The position numbers and the translations under genes are program-made. A stretch of 64,000 nt of DNA, from assembly GCA_027624035.1 (NCBI GenBank), contig JAQBUI010000013.1:1-64000 (forward strand). The letters are read 5' to 3'. Under the pieces are notes generated by a model. The model had not been told where the DNA came from. It worked only from the letters and a program-made list of their open reading frames with translations, and searched no databases. Below are positions 1-8,257 of the stretch, piece by piece (within the stretch, counting starts at the first letter, position 1; every line of letters begins with the position of its first letter). This DNA comes from Pseudomonadota bacterium (GTDB lineage Bacteria; Pseudomonadota; Gammaproteobacteria; Pseudomonadales; Azotimanducaceae).

Positions 1-1284
1 GTCGAAATAGCCCATGTCTCCAAGCGTAAAATAGTCGCCCCGGTAACTGCCGGCCGTCTTCTCGCGGTCCTTGAAGTATTCAAACCTGGCAGCAGGGGCC
101 CTGAAATAAATCGTGCCCACCTCTCCCTGGGGCAACTCATTGCCGTCATCATCAAAAATCCTGTTGTCTGCGGTGGGCGGCGCCTTGCCGACAGTTCCAG
201 GCCGCTCCAGCCATTCCTTCGGGCCGACGAAGTAGCCACCACCCCCCTCTGTCGCGGCATAGTATTCGTAGATCACAGGGCCCAGCCAATCCATCATCGC
301 CTGTTTGACGTGCACCGGACAGGGTGCGGCGCCGTGCAGTACATAGCGCAGCGATGACAGGTCATACTCATCGCGGGTCTCCTTCGGCAGAGCCAGCAGC
401 CGGTGGAACATGGTGGCGACCATATGGGTGTGGGTGATGCGATGCTTCTCAATCAGGCGCAGGGTCTCCTGTGGGTCCCACTTGTCCATCAGCACTGTAC
501 CGACCCCGGCAGAGAGCGGCAGTACAATATTAAAGGCGAGCGGTGCGGCGTGATAGGCCGGTCCCGTACAAAGCACCCGGTCCGTGGCCGCGTTCCATGC
601 GGCAGCTCCGACACTCCGGTTGGCAGTATCAGATGCTGCATTGGCGGCTGCGGCCGGTGCCGGCCCGCTCGGGGCCGAGGATGGCGTTGAAGCTGGCATC
701 GAGGGCTGTGTCGCGGTGGGGACACGGGGCCGGAACACGCCCTTGGGCCGTCCGGTGGTTCCAGAGGTATACAGCATCTGGCTACCGGCTGAAGCGTCTT
801 CGAGGTTAGCCGCATCCTCTGCCTCTACAGCATCATCGTAGTTGTCAAAGCCCTCGATGGCGCCACCTGCCGCCAGCGCGACCGTGAGCGCACTCCGATT
901 ATCCTGCAGGGCCTCGATCGCCGGGACACTGCATCGAACATCTGCAATGAACGCTTTGGCCTCACAGTTGCCCACGATGTACGAGGCATTGTCGCCAGTC
1001 AGATGCCAGTTGATGGGCGTCACGCGAAGTCCGCTCCGCTGACAGGCGTAGTAGATCTCAAGAAATTCCGGGCGATTCACGAGCAACATGGCCACGGCAT
1101 CATCCGGAACCAGGCCGGCCCGGCGGAACACCCGCGCCAGCTGATTGGCTCTGGCATTGAGCTCAGCAAAACTGCGGTCACCAAACCGGGAGTTCACAGC
1201 CGGGCGCTCCGGCGCCTGCTCCGCATGATAGGCGAGCAACATGCCGCTTCGTACCGCCGTTGCCAGATCCATTCGTTCGCTCAT
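1..1284 (-). CDS. AMP-binding acyl-CoA synthetase, 3' end beyond the window
   Basis: ANL-superfamily enzyme that would activate a carboxylic acid to acyl-AMP and then acyl-CoA. The first 428 residues are present; the C-terminal lid domain lies off the left edge. The phosphate loop TSGTTGRPKG is at residues 173-182 and an adenine-binding YYAATEGGG-type motif follows further on. The ATG at 1284 has GAGG about 9 nt upstream and gives the usual N-terminus, with an RSGLRVTPINWHL stretch near residue 83. Odd: after the P-loop, residues about 187-226 are a low-complexity Ala/Pro/Ser/Thr-rich insert in an otherwise well-conserved chain, and the frame stays open through it. The substrate cannot be told; FadD3- or medium-chain-type ligases look like this. 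Confidence 0.9.
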   Translation of the reverse strand, partial: MSERMDLATAVRSGMLLAYHAEQAPERPAVNSRFGDRSFAELNARANQLARVFRRAGLVPDDAVAMLLVNRPEFLEIYYACQRSGLRVTPINWHLTGDNASYIVGNCEAKAFIADVRCSVPAIEALQDNRSALTVALAAGGAIEGFDNYDDAVEAEDAANLEDASAGSQMLYTSGTTGRPKGVFRPRVPTATQPSMPASTPSSAPSGPAPAAAANAASDTANRSVGAAAWNAATDRVLCTGPAYHAAPLAFNIVLPLSAGVGTVLMDKWDPQETLRLIEKHRITHTHMVATMFHRLLALPKETRDEYDLSSLRYVLHGAAPCPVHVKQAMMDWLGPVIYEYYAATEGGGGYFVGPKEWLERPGTVGKAPPTADNRIFDDDGNELPQGEVGTIYFRAPAARFEYFKDREKTAGSYRGDYFTLGDMGYFD

Positions 1285-1351
1285 TTCTGTCGCCTCGCAA
1301 CCCTGCCCTCGGCAGAGAATAACAGAACAGTCAGCCCTTTATTGACGGGTA

Positions 1352-1365
1352 TCAAGGCGCCTTGA
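1352..1365. promoter_or_regulatory. Perfect 14-bp palindrome between divergent genes
   Basis: TCAAGGCGCCTTGA reads the same on both strands. It lies in the 134-bp gap between the acyl-CoA synthetase start (1284, leftward) and the small gene at 1419 (rightward). A perfect palindrome of this size in a divergent gap is typical of a dimeric repressor operator, for example TetR-type regulators of acyl-CoA genes. No regulator gene is adjacent, so the binding protein is unknown. Confidence 0.35.
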
Positions 1366-1418
1366 GTCCCACTGGACTAAGTTCGCCCTCATTACACCCT
1401 GAACCAGGAGAAAGACTC

Positions 1419-1640
1419 ATGGCCGACGCATATTCCCTCGCCCGCGAGCACCTCGCCCGCGCCACCCAGGAGGCGGCAGACAACAACATCGACAGCAATA
1501 CCTTTGGCCAGGCGCTGATCTGGGAAGTCATCACCCAGTATATGGCCAATGGACGCACCCGCGAGGACATCAAGAGCGAGCTCGAATTCACCCTGGAGAA
1601 CGTCAACACCGACGGGATTTTCCACGTGGTCAGAAACTGA
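1419..1640 (+). CDS. Small conserved-looking protein, function unknown
   Basis: A 73-residue acidic, apparently all-alpha soluble protein beginning MADAYSLAREHL. The ATG at 1419 has the Shine-Dalgarno-like AGGAGA 6-8 nt upstream. An upstream in-frame start at 1362 would add 19 residues lacking this signal, so it was not used. No catalytic motif, signal peptide or membrane segment is seen. The stop lies only 4 bp from the convergent stop of the YedK-type gene, which suggests a real, compactly arranged gene. I do not recognise the family. Confidence 0.65.
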   Translation: MADAYSLAREHLARATQEAADNNIDSNTFGQALIWEVITQYMANGRTREDIKSELEFTLENVNTDGIFHVVRN

Positions 1641-1644
1641 GGGT

Positions 1645-2328
1645 TCAGTGAATCTCGAATGGTGTCCCGAGTGGTTCGAGACACTGCTCGCCCTTGTTCT
1701 TCGAATTGTTCACGTAGGTGGACATGGGAGTGACTCGCAGCGGGCCGGGAAGCCGGGGCGTGAGCATCGCTGCCAGGGCCTCTGGCGAGCTCTTTGCATC
1801 CACCCACTGTTCAATCTGACCACGACTGAGTTGTACCGGCATTCGCGAATGGATGTCTGCCATCGACACCGTCGCCGCAGCCGTAATAATCGTACAGCTT
1901 TCGATGACCTGCCCTGCCTCGCCGCGCCAACGATCCCATAGTGCGGCGAACGCGAATCCATCGCTGTACTGCGGTTCGATATAGTAGGGCATCTTGATGC
2001 CGCCCTGCTTTCTCCATTCATAGTAGCCAGAAGCAGGCACTATGCCCCGTCGATGGCGAAAGGGTTCACGAAAAGCACTGTTGGTCGCGAGCGTCTCCGC
2101 CCTGGCGTTAAACATCGCATACCGCGTGGTGGGTGCCTTTGACCAGTAGGGGATCAGCCACCAGCGCATGTCGCGCATCTCCCACCGGGCATCGGCGTCC
2201 TGCCGCAGTACGAATACCGGGTCGGTCGGCGCCACGTTGTACCGGGTGTCAATCTCAAAACCCCGACCGGTGATCTCGATGATCAACTTACCCAGCGGAT
2301 CTTCGACGATGTTCAGACGCCCGCACAT
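1645..2328 (-). CDS. yedK: SOS response-associated peptidase, YedK/HMCES family
   Basis: SRAP-domain protein of 227 residues. The family senses abasic sites in single-stranded DNA and forms a stable thiazolidine crosslink through Cys2 after removal of Met1, shielding the lesion during replication. The key residues sit where the family has them: Cys2 in MCGR, Asn74 in the NARAE motif, Glu104 in YYEW and His160 in HSRMP. The start at 2328 is fixed by the need for Cys at position 2; a longer in-frame start at 2364 would bury it. It begins 10 nt after the stop of the aldo/keto reductase and is probably co-transcribed with it. No LexA box was recognised. Confidence 0.92.
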   Translation of the reverse strand: MCGRLNIVEDPLGKLIIEITGRGFEIDTRYNVAPTDPVFVLRQDADARWEMRDMRWWLIPYWSKAPTTRYAMFNARAETLATNSAFREPFRHRRGIVPASGYYEWRKQGGIKMPYYIEPQYSDGFAFAALWDRWRGEAGQVIESCTIITAAATVSMADIHSRMPVQLSRGQIEQWVDAKSSPEALAAMLTPRLPGPLRVTPMSTYVNNSKNKGEQCLEPLGTPFEIH

Positions 2329-2338
2329 CCCCGAATCC

Positions 2339-3295
2339 TCAAGCCCGGCGGCTGATGTCGGCAACCTCAGCCATCTCGTCCGGTGTCAGGCGCCAACTCG
2401 CTGCCTGGGCGTTCTGTCGAATCTGGGCCGGGGACGTCGCCCCGGCGATCACGCTGGAAATGTACGGCATGGTGGCCAGCCAGCTCATGGCAAGGTCCAG
2501 GACGGTGTGACCACGCGCCTCTGCAAATCGGGTGAGCCCTTCGACAATGTCGAAATTCGCATCTGACAGTGCTGCCTGCGCGCGCGCCCCCCAGGCCTCA
2601 AGGCGAGTCCCCTGGGGCGGCGGCTCCCCCCGGCTGTATTTTCCGGTCAGCAGACCGCTGGCAAGGGGAAAATAGGGCAGCAGACCCAGGCCAAACTGCT
2701 GACAGGCTGGCAACACCTCCTGTTCGGCCCGTCGGTCCATCAGACTATAGAGGTTTTGCGCCGTCACGAATCGATTGAGACCGAGGTGGCGTGAAGTCCA
2801 GTGGGCGTCGGCAATCTGCCAGCCGCTGAAGTTGGAGTTACCGAGATATCGAACCTTGCCATCCCGAACCAGATCATCCAGCGCCCGAAGCGTTTCTTCG
2901 ATGGGCGTGCTGGCGTCAGGCACATGCTGCTGGTAGAGATCGATGTAGTCGGTATTCAGCCGCCGGAGGCTGTCCTCTACCGCCGACATGATATAGCGCC
3001 TCGAGGCACCTCGCTCGAGCTGACCTTCCCCCATGGCGTTGGCGAACTTGGTGGCAATCACCAGATCATGGCGATGTCCACTGATCGCCTTGCCCAGGTA
3101 CTCCTCCGACAGCCCACGCGGACCGTACATGTCCGCTGTATCAAAGAAATTGATGCCGCAGTCCATAGACGCGGCAACGATGTCAGCCGTGGTGGCAGCG
3201 TCACAGCGCCGACCGAAGTTGTTGCAGCCCACGCCGACCACCGAGACCTTCAGCCCCGATGTCCCGAGATTCCTGAATTCCATCGTCACGCTCAA
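2339..3295 (-). CDS. Aldo/keto reductase
   Basis: NADP-dependent aldo/keto reductase of 318 residues, a TIM-barrel oxidoreductase of the YajO/YghZ-like type. The catalytic tetrad is visible: Asp52, Tyr57 (in DTADMYG), Lys83 (IATKF) and His124 (YQQHVPD). The C-terminal VIAGATSPAQI segment matches the cofactor-binding strand of the family. A second Met at residue 5 is an alternative start. It is first in a two-gene unit with the yedK-type gene. It is divergent from the carbamoyltransferase across a 195-bp gap. The physiological carbonyl substrate is unknown. Confidence 0.9.
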   Translation of the reverse strand: MSVTMEFRNLGTSGLKVSVVGVGCNNFGRRCDAATTADIVAASMDCGINFFDTADMYGPRGLSEEYLGKAISGHRHDLVIATKFANAMGEGQLERGASRRYIMSAVEDSLRRLNTDYIDLYQQHVPDASTPIEETLRALDDLVRDGKVRYLGNSNFSGWQIADAHWTSRHLGLNRFVTAQNLYSLMDRRAEQEVLPACQQFGLGLLPYFPLASGLLTGKYSRGEPPPQGTRLEAWGARAQAALSDANFDIVEGLTRFAEARGHTVLDLAMSWLATMPYISSVIAGATSPAQIRQNAQAASWRLTPDEMAEVADISRRA

Positions 3296-3336
3296 CCCCT
3301 CATCCGTTTTCGGCCCAGATTACGGCGTTTGCTGCC

Positions 3337-3366
3337 ATGACACAAACCTCAACCTGGCCCTATACA
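3337..3366 (+). promoter_or_regulatory. Candidate sigma-70 promoter of the carbamoyltransferase gene
   Basis: ATGACA (3337-3342), an 18-bp spacer, then TATACA (3361-3366). Transcription from here would start near 3373 and give a leader of roughly 118 nt that contains the intrinsic terminator at 3451-3479. This is a consensus match by eye only. Confidence 0.35.
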
Positions 3367-3450
3367 TCCGCCGGAAAATCGGTTAATTTCCGTTTCCTCA
3401 CGCTTTTGGGCGCCACCTGACGCAAGGGGTGCCATCGCAAGATCCAGGGA

Positions 3451-3479
3451 AAAGCCAGCCTCGCTGGCCTTTTTTTTTT
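3451..3479 (+). terminator. Intrinsic terminator in the leader of the carbamoyltransferase gene (candidate attenuator)
   Basis: GCCAGC (3454-3459), loop CTC, GCTGGC (3463-3468), then C and ten T residues (3470-3479). It is preceded by AAA, which can pair into the T tract. The signal ends directly at the GGAG ribosome-binding site (3480-3483), 12 nt before the ATG at 3491. No rightward gene lies upstream: the neighbour at 2339-3295 runs left. The terminator therefore cannot be ending an upstream transcript and most simply controls read-through into the downstream gene. Confidence 0.7.
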
Positions 3480-3490
3480 GGAGATTTCCA

Positions 3491-4426
3491 ATGCGACACA
3501 TACCCAACCTCAAAGACCTGAGCCCCGACGAACTAACGGACATCCTCGCCCGGGCGGCACAAATCAAGGCCAACCCCAAGGACTTTCGACGCCTGCTCGA
3601 CGCCGAATCACTGGCCATGATCTTTCAAAAGACTTCGACCCGGACCCGGGTATCGTTCGAGGTAGCCATGACCGAACTGGGCGGCCACGCGATCTTCATT
3701 GACTGGCTGACATCGAACTTCGTCCTCTCCGGGATTGAATATGAAACGGAGTATCTGTCACGCAACGTAAGCTGCATCATGGCAAGGTTGCTGCACCACA
3801 GTGATCTTGAAAAGATCATCGCGGCCAGCCAGGTGCCGGTGATCAATGGTTGTTGCGAGAAGTTCCACCCCTGCCAGGCCCTGACGGACGTCCTCACCAT
3901 GATCGAACACTTCGACGACGACGTGACCAATGCACATCTCGCCTACCTCGGAGTTCAGAACAACGTGTCCAACTCCCTGGCAATCCTGTGCGACAAACTC
4001 GGAATCCGGCTCACCCTCGCCACGCCACTGCCGGACGATAACGGTGAAAGTCAGGATGCAGAGGTACAGGATGTGATCAGGCGTTCGGCTCACGTGCAGC
4101 ACACCACCGATGCCCGCGGGGCAGTCGCTGACGCCGACTTCGTCTATACCGACACCTGGATCGACATGCAGTATTTCAACAATCCGGAGCATGAACGCGA
4201 GAAGCAGGCCACACTTGAAAGGATGCTGCCCTATCAGCTCAATGGGAACCTGCTGGCCGGGCTCGATTGCAGAATCATGCATGACATGCCCATTCACGAC
4301 GGCTACGAGATCACACCTGAAATGGTTCGTGATCCACGTTCCATCATCTTCGACCAGGCCGCCAACCGGCTTCACGCCCAGAAGGGTCTGCTGGCCTGGC
4401 TCTATGCCGAAGCCCGGTCTGCCTGA
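3491..4426 (+). CDS. Ornithine carbamoyltransferase-like protein with altered second-substrate pocket
   Basis: Aspartate/ornithine carbamoyltransferase fold, 311 residues. The carbamoyl-phosphate site is intact: STRTR at 49-53, Arg99, and HPCQ at 126-129. The ornithine side is not standard. The DxWxSMG motif reads DTWIDMQ (221-227), so the usual Ser is Asp225. The HCLP motif reads HDMP (264-267), so the ornithine-contacting Cys is Asp265. The usual GDGNN reads GVQNN (154-158). The protein probably still uses carbamoyl phosphate but may accept a different amine, so argF is not assigned. The start has GGAG 7 nt upstream. The 3' end overlaps the convergent glcF by 25 bp. An attenuator-like terminator precedes it. 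Confidence 0.85.
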   Translation: MRHIPNLKDLSPDELTDILARAAQIKANPKDFRRLLDAESLAMIFQKTSTRTRVSFEVAMTELGGHAIFIDWLTSNFVLSGIEYETEYLSRNVSCIMARLLHHSDLEKIIAASQVPVINGCCEKFHPCQALTDVLTMIEHFDDDVTNAHLAYLGVQNNVSNSLAILCDKLGIRLTLATPLPDDNGESQDAEVQDVIRRSAHVQHTTDARGAVADADFVYTDTWIDMQYFNNPEHEREKQATLERMLPYQLNGNLLAGLDCRIMHDMPIHDGYEITPEMVRDPRSIIFDQAANRLHAQKGLLAWLYAEARSA

Positions 4427-5682
4427 GGCGGGTCTGTGAGGCGGGAGGCAAGCAACTCCGCCCAGTGCATGACCGGAATGTCGGTGCCACCCTGAAGGTG
4501 CAGGTGACAACCGACGTTACCGGTAACGATGATCTCCGGGTCATTGGCACCGAGTGCGGCAACCTTGTTGCTGAGCAGTTGCCCGGCGAGCTGCGGCTGC
4601 AGAATCGAGTAGGTTCCAGCCGAACCGCAGCAGAGATGCCCGTCGCGAACCGGGACGACCTCCATCCCCGCCCGCACAAGAATCTGCTCGATGCTGCCCG
4701 CGCGGCCCTGGCCGTGGGTCAGGCTGCAGGGACTGTGCACCGCCACCCTGGCGGACCGGCAATTCCATTCGGCGGTTTCCAATAGCTCACTCACATCGAC
4801 GACCTTGCCCGCGACTTCACGGGCCCGGGCCTCACAGGGCTCACCGGTCAGAATGTCGGGATACTCCTTGATGGTCACACCGCAGCCACTGGCTGACGAC
4901 ACGATCGCTTCGACATCAGCAAGGCGGGGATGCAACAGGTCGATCAATCGCCGCATACGTGCCCTGCCGGTATCTTGAGCGGCCAGGTGATAGTCCAGTG
5001 CGCCGCAACAGCCTTCCTCCGAGAGATATTCAACGGCGATTCCCATTCGATCCAGCAGTACCTCTATGGCCCGATTCACGTCCGGCGTTGCCGCCCGCTG
5101 TACGCAGCCATTCAGAAGGATCACCCGTCGATCGTGCTTCGGCGCACTGATCGAACCTGAAACAGGGCTGGAGCCGGTTTTGGAAAAGCCCGGACCATCC
5201 ACCCTTGGCACCATTGGCACCTTCCTCGCGAGTGCGCCAGGAAGAATTGGCCGCAGCAGCTGGCCCAGCTTCAGCATTGCGCCAAATATCATGGGCCTTG
5301 GGACAACCAGGCGAATCAGCAAAGAAGCCATCCTTCGTGCCAGTACCGGTTTTGCCCGTTCGCTGATCAGCCCGCGGGCGATGTCCAGCAGGCGGCCGTA
5401 CCGGACACCTGACGGGCATGTGGTCTCGCAGGACCGACAAGTCAGACAGCGGTCCAGATGAGGCAGCGACGCCCGGGCGACGTCACGGTCCTCTGGCGCG
5501 ACTTCCAGCAGATTCTTGATCAGATAGATGCGCCCCCTCGGGCCATCGAGTTCATCGCCGAGCAACTGATACGTCGGGCAGGTTGCCGTGCAGAAACCGC
5601 AATGAACACAGCTGCGCAGGATGTCTTCTGCCTCCCCCACATCACGCCGGCCAGCCAGTTGAGGATGAATGTCAGTTTGCAT
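4402..5682 (-). CDS. glcF: Glycolate oxidase, iron-sulfur subunit GlcF
   Basis: Fe-S subunit of the membrane-associated glycolate dehydrogenase that passes electrons from GlcD/GlcE flavins to the respiratory chain; 426 residues. Two 4Fe-4S ferredoxin motifs are present: Cys25, 28, 31, 35 and Cys79, 82, 85, 89. Two CCG-type (cysteine-rich, DUF224) domains follow, seen as EEGCCG and HLCCGSAGTY. It is the last gene of glcD-glcE-glcF; its ATG at 5682 lies upstream of the glcE stop (5672), so the two reading frames overlap by 11 nt and translation is likely coupled. Confidence 0.95.
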   Translation of the reverse strand: MQTDIHPQLAGRRDVGEAEDILRSCVHCGFCTATCPTYQLLGDELDGPRGRIYLIKNLLEVAPEDRDVARASLPHLDRCLTCRSCETTCPSGVRYGRLLDIARGLISERAKPVLARRMASLLIRLVVPRPMIFGAMLKLGQLLRPILPGALARKVPMVPRVDGPGFSKTGSSPVSGSISAPKHDRRVILLNGCVQRAATPDVNRAIEVLLDRMGIAVEYLSEEGCCGALDYHLAAQDTGRARMRRLIDLLHPRLADVEAIVSSASGCGVTIKEYPDILTGEPCEARAREVAGKVVDVSELLETAEWNCRSARVAVHSPCSLTHGQGRAGSIEQILVRAGMEVVPVRDGHLCCGSAGTYSILQPQLAGQLLSNKVAALGANDPEIIVTGNVGCHLHLQGGTDIPVMHWAELLASRLTDPPQADRASA

Positions 5683-6712
5683 TCGAGTACCAGTTCACAC
5701 GTCCGGGGTTGAAGATGCCCACAGGATCAAATTGTTGTTTAAGTCGGCGATGGATTTGTCCGACCAGCGGGTCAAGGGGGTGAAAGCGGTCATCCCGATC
5801 CCCCTCATCGGACCGGAACAAGGTGGCATGTCCTGAAACACCGGCCCCGGCAAACGTCTGCCGTGGATCCTCGGCCGGGTCGAGAAGCCAGCGCAGTGCG
5901 CCCTCCCATTCCACCACGGCGGCCTGCTCCATGAACGTCGGCGCGGTCCTCGGGACGGAAATGCGCCAGAGGTTGCCGCCCTCGAACGCCGACAGCTGCT
6001 GATTGGCGAGCCGGTCCCAAAGGGCGCCGTCCACGACGTCACCCTCAACATCGGCCTCGGCGCTGGCACGGACATAAAATCTATCCCCGACCGTGGCCGT
6101 CGCGCTCAGCCCAAGACCGTTGCGGCGCAGTTGTCCAAGCAGGCTCTCATCGGCCGCTGCGTCCGCCCTGCGGCACCAGGTAAGTTCTTCACCCGGCCTG
6201 GGCAGGACCTTCAGACTGATATCGAGAATAACGCCCAGCGTGCCCATGGCACCGGTCATCAATCGGGACACATCATATCCAGCCACATTCTTCATGACCT
6301 GCCCCCCGAAGGACAACACCGTGGCATCGCCGGTCAGCAATGTGATGCCCAGTACGAAATCCCGAACCGAGCCGGCCGAAGGGCGCCTGGGTCCGGACAG
6401 TCCGGCCGCGACCACCCCGCCCATGGTCGCGTTACCACCAAAATCCGGTGGTTCAAAACCCAACATCTGACCCTCCTGCCCCAGCAGCGACTTCACTTCC
6501 GCGAGCGGCGTTCCGGCGCGAACCCGCAGCATCAGTTCTTCAGGCGCGTAGTCCATGACACCACTGTGGATACCGGTCTTAAGCGTTTCATATTCGCAAG
6601 GTTGAGGATTGCCATAAAAGTGCTTGCTGTTGCCGCCCACAATCCGCAGCGGAGATGACCGGCCGGCCGCCTGTGCCACCTGATCTCTCAGGATACTCGT
6701 ACTGTCTGACAT
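5672..6712 (-). CDS. glcE: Glycolate oxidase, FAD-binding subunit GlcE
   Basis: FAD-linked oxidase subunit of 346 residues with a PCMH-type FAD-binding domain: GGNSKHFYG near residue 22, GGNATMGGVVAAGLSGPRR in the middle, and a short C-terminal domain ending FNPGR. The start chosen is the ATG at 6712, whose A overlaps the TGA stop of glcD. An upstream in-frame Met at 6781 would lie well inside glcD and was rejected. Together with GlcD and GlcF it forms the complex that oxidises glycolate to glyoxylate. Confidence 0.94.
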   Translation of the reverse strand: MSDSTSILRDQVAQAAGRSSPLRIVGGNSKHFYGNPQPCEYETLKTGIHSGVMDYAPEELMLRVRAGTPLAEVKSLLGQEGQMLGFEPPDFGGNATMGGVVAAGLSGPRRPSAGSVRDFVLGITLLTGDATVLSFGGQVMKNVAGYDVSRLMTGAMGTLGVILDISLKVLPRPGEELTWCRRADAAADESLLGQLRRNGLGLSATATVGDRFYVRASAEADVEGDVVDGALWDRLANQQLSAFEGGNLWRISVPRTAPTFMEQAAVVEWEGALRWLLDPAEDPRQTFAGAGVSGHATLFRSDEGDRDDRFHPLDPLVGQIHRRLKQQFDPVGIFNPGRVNWYSNAN

Positions 6713-8169
6713 CAGAAGCGTTCCAACTCCGGGTGTGGTTCCTGGCCGCGGTGTACGTGCATGGCACCAAACTCCGCACAACGGGACAGTGTAGGAATAG
6801 CCTTGCCGGGATTCAGGATGCCGGTTGGATCAAAACAGGCCTTGACGCCAAAAAAGACCGTACGTTCATCATCAGTAAACTGAATGCACATCTGGTCGAT
6901 CTTCTCGGCACCAACGCCGTGTTCGCCGGTGATCGTGCCACCCCGCTCGATGCACAGCTCAAGAATCCGCCCGCCAAACGCCTCTGCCCGCTGGAGCTCA
7001 TCAGTCTTGTTGGCGTCATACAGAATCAGCGGATGCAGGTTGCCGTCGCCCGCATGGAATACGTTGGCCACCCGCAGCCCGAAGGCCGTCGACAAAGCGC
7101 CAATCTCGTTCAGAACATCCGGCAACGCGCGCCTTGGGATCGTGCCATCCATGCAGTAGTAGTCGGGCGAGATCCGGCCCACCGCCGGAAACGCCGCCTT
7201 TCTGCCCTGCCACAGCCGGGCTCGTTCCGCCTCGTCCCAGGCAATGGTGACCCCGGTCGAGCCAGAGTCCCGCAGCAGTGCCTCCATCCGTACGGCCAGC
7301 CGTTTCAGGTCCGTTGGCGTTCCATCGAGTTCACACAGCAGCAGCGCGCCGGCCTCCTCGGGATAGCCGGCATGTACAAAGGCCTCTGCCGCACGAATAG
7401 CGAGTTGATCCATCATTTCGAGCCCCGCAGGCAGGATGCCGCTTGCAATGATGTCGCCAACGGCTTTCGCGGCAGACGCCACATCCGCGAACGCAGCGAG
7501 TGCAACGCAGACCGACGGTGGCCGCGCCAGCAACCGTACCGTGACTTCGACCACAATGCCCAACATGCCTTCTGAACCATGCATCAGTGCCAGCAGGTCG
7601 AGCCCGGCTGCGTCGAGGGCCTCACTGCCCAGATCGTAAATATCACCCTCGGGTGACACCACCTTCAGCGCCGCGACATTGTGCACCGTCAACCCGTACT
7701 TGAGGCAGTGCACGCCGCCGCTGTTCTCCGCGACATTGCCGCCGATGGTGCACGCGATCTGGGAAGACGGGTCCGGTGCGTAGTAAAGCCCCAGATGCTG
7801 GACTGCCGCTGTGATGCCAAGGTTGGTGACCCCGGGTTCGACCCGCGCCGTCATGCCGGCCTCATCAACAGACAACACCCGATTGAACCGGGCAAGGCTC
7901 AGCAGGACGCCCTCATCATGGGGCATGGCCCCGCCAGAGAGCCCGGTGCCAGCCCCTCGCGCAACGATCGGGACCGAGTGGGTATGGCATAGCTTGACGA
8001 TGGCCTGGACTTCCGCGATCGTGCCGGGCTTGACCACAATCCAGGGCAGGCGCCGCTTCGCGGTCAGCCCGTCGGTCTCATAGACCGCCAGTCGGGCGGA
8101 GTCGGTGATCATGTTGTCACCACAAAGGCTGTGCAGCGCTTTGACAAAAGCGGCCTTGTCCGGGGTCAT
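6712..8169 (-). CDS. glcD: Glycolate oxidase, catalytic FAD subunit GlcD
   Basis: 485-residue FAD-linked oxidase of the GlcD/D-lactate dehydrogenase type. It has the PCMH FAD-binding domain (GAGTGLSGGAMP, GGNVAENSGG) and the C-terminal FAD-oxidase domain (NVFHAGDGNLHP, GEHGVG). With GlcE and GlcF it converts glycolate to glyoxylate, allowing growth on photorespiratory glycolate released by algae. The ATG at 8169 has AGAGAG just upstream; the frame stays open much further but without homology. It is divergent from ribBX over a 114-bp shared promoter region, with no glcC-type regulator next to it. Confidence 0.95.
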   Translation of the reverse strand: MTPDKAAFVKALHSLCGDNMITDSARLAVYETDGLTAKRRLPWIVVKPGTIAEVQAIVKLCHTHSVPIVARGAGTGLSGGAMPHDEGVLLSLARFNRVLSVDEAGMTARVEPGVTNLGITAAVQHLGLYYAPDPSSQIACTIGGNVAENSGGVHCLKYGLTVHNVAALKVVSPEGDIYDLGSEALDAAGLDLLALMHGSEGMLGIVVEVTVRLLARPPSVCVALAAFADVASAAKAVGDIIASGILPAGLEMMDQLAIRAAEAFVHAGYPEEAGALLLCELDGTPTDLKRLAVRMEALLRDSGSTGVTIAWDEAERARLWQGRKAAFPAVGRISPDYYCMDGTIPRRALPDVLNEIGALSTAFGLRVANVFHAGDGNLHPLILYDANKTDELQRAEAFGGRILELCIERGGTITGEHGVGAEKIDQMCIQFTDDERTVFFGVKACFDPTGILNPGKAIPTLSRCAEFGAMHVHRGQEPHPELERF

Positions 8170-8198
8170 TTGAATCTCTCTTGCACCATCAGCCGGAG

Positions 8199-8256
8199 AG
8201 TATACGTCAATGAGGGCAGCGTCGTCATCGAACGGCTGATCCAAATGCCCTATACT
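8199..8256. promoter_or_regulatory. Divergent promoter region of glcDEF and ribBX
   Basis: A TATACT -10 match lies on the minus strand at 8204-8199, well placed for glcD (ATG 8169). Another lies on the plus strand at 8251-8256, upstream of ribBX. The corresponding -35 boxes are weak. No FMN riboswitch (RFN element) is seen in the short ribBX leader. Confidence 0.4.
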
Positions 8257-8257
8257 C

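Noticed and set aside
3337-3420. A 27-codon open frame in the leader before the carbamoyltransferase, considered as an attenuator leader peptide
   Set aside because: It has one Arg, no run of regulatory codons and no Shine-Dalgarno; its ATG coincides with the proposed -35 box.
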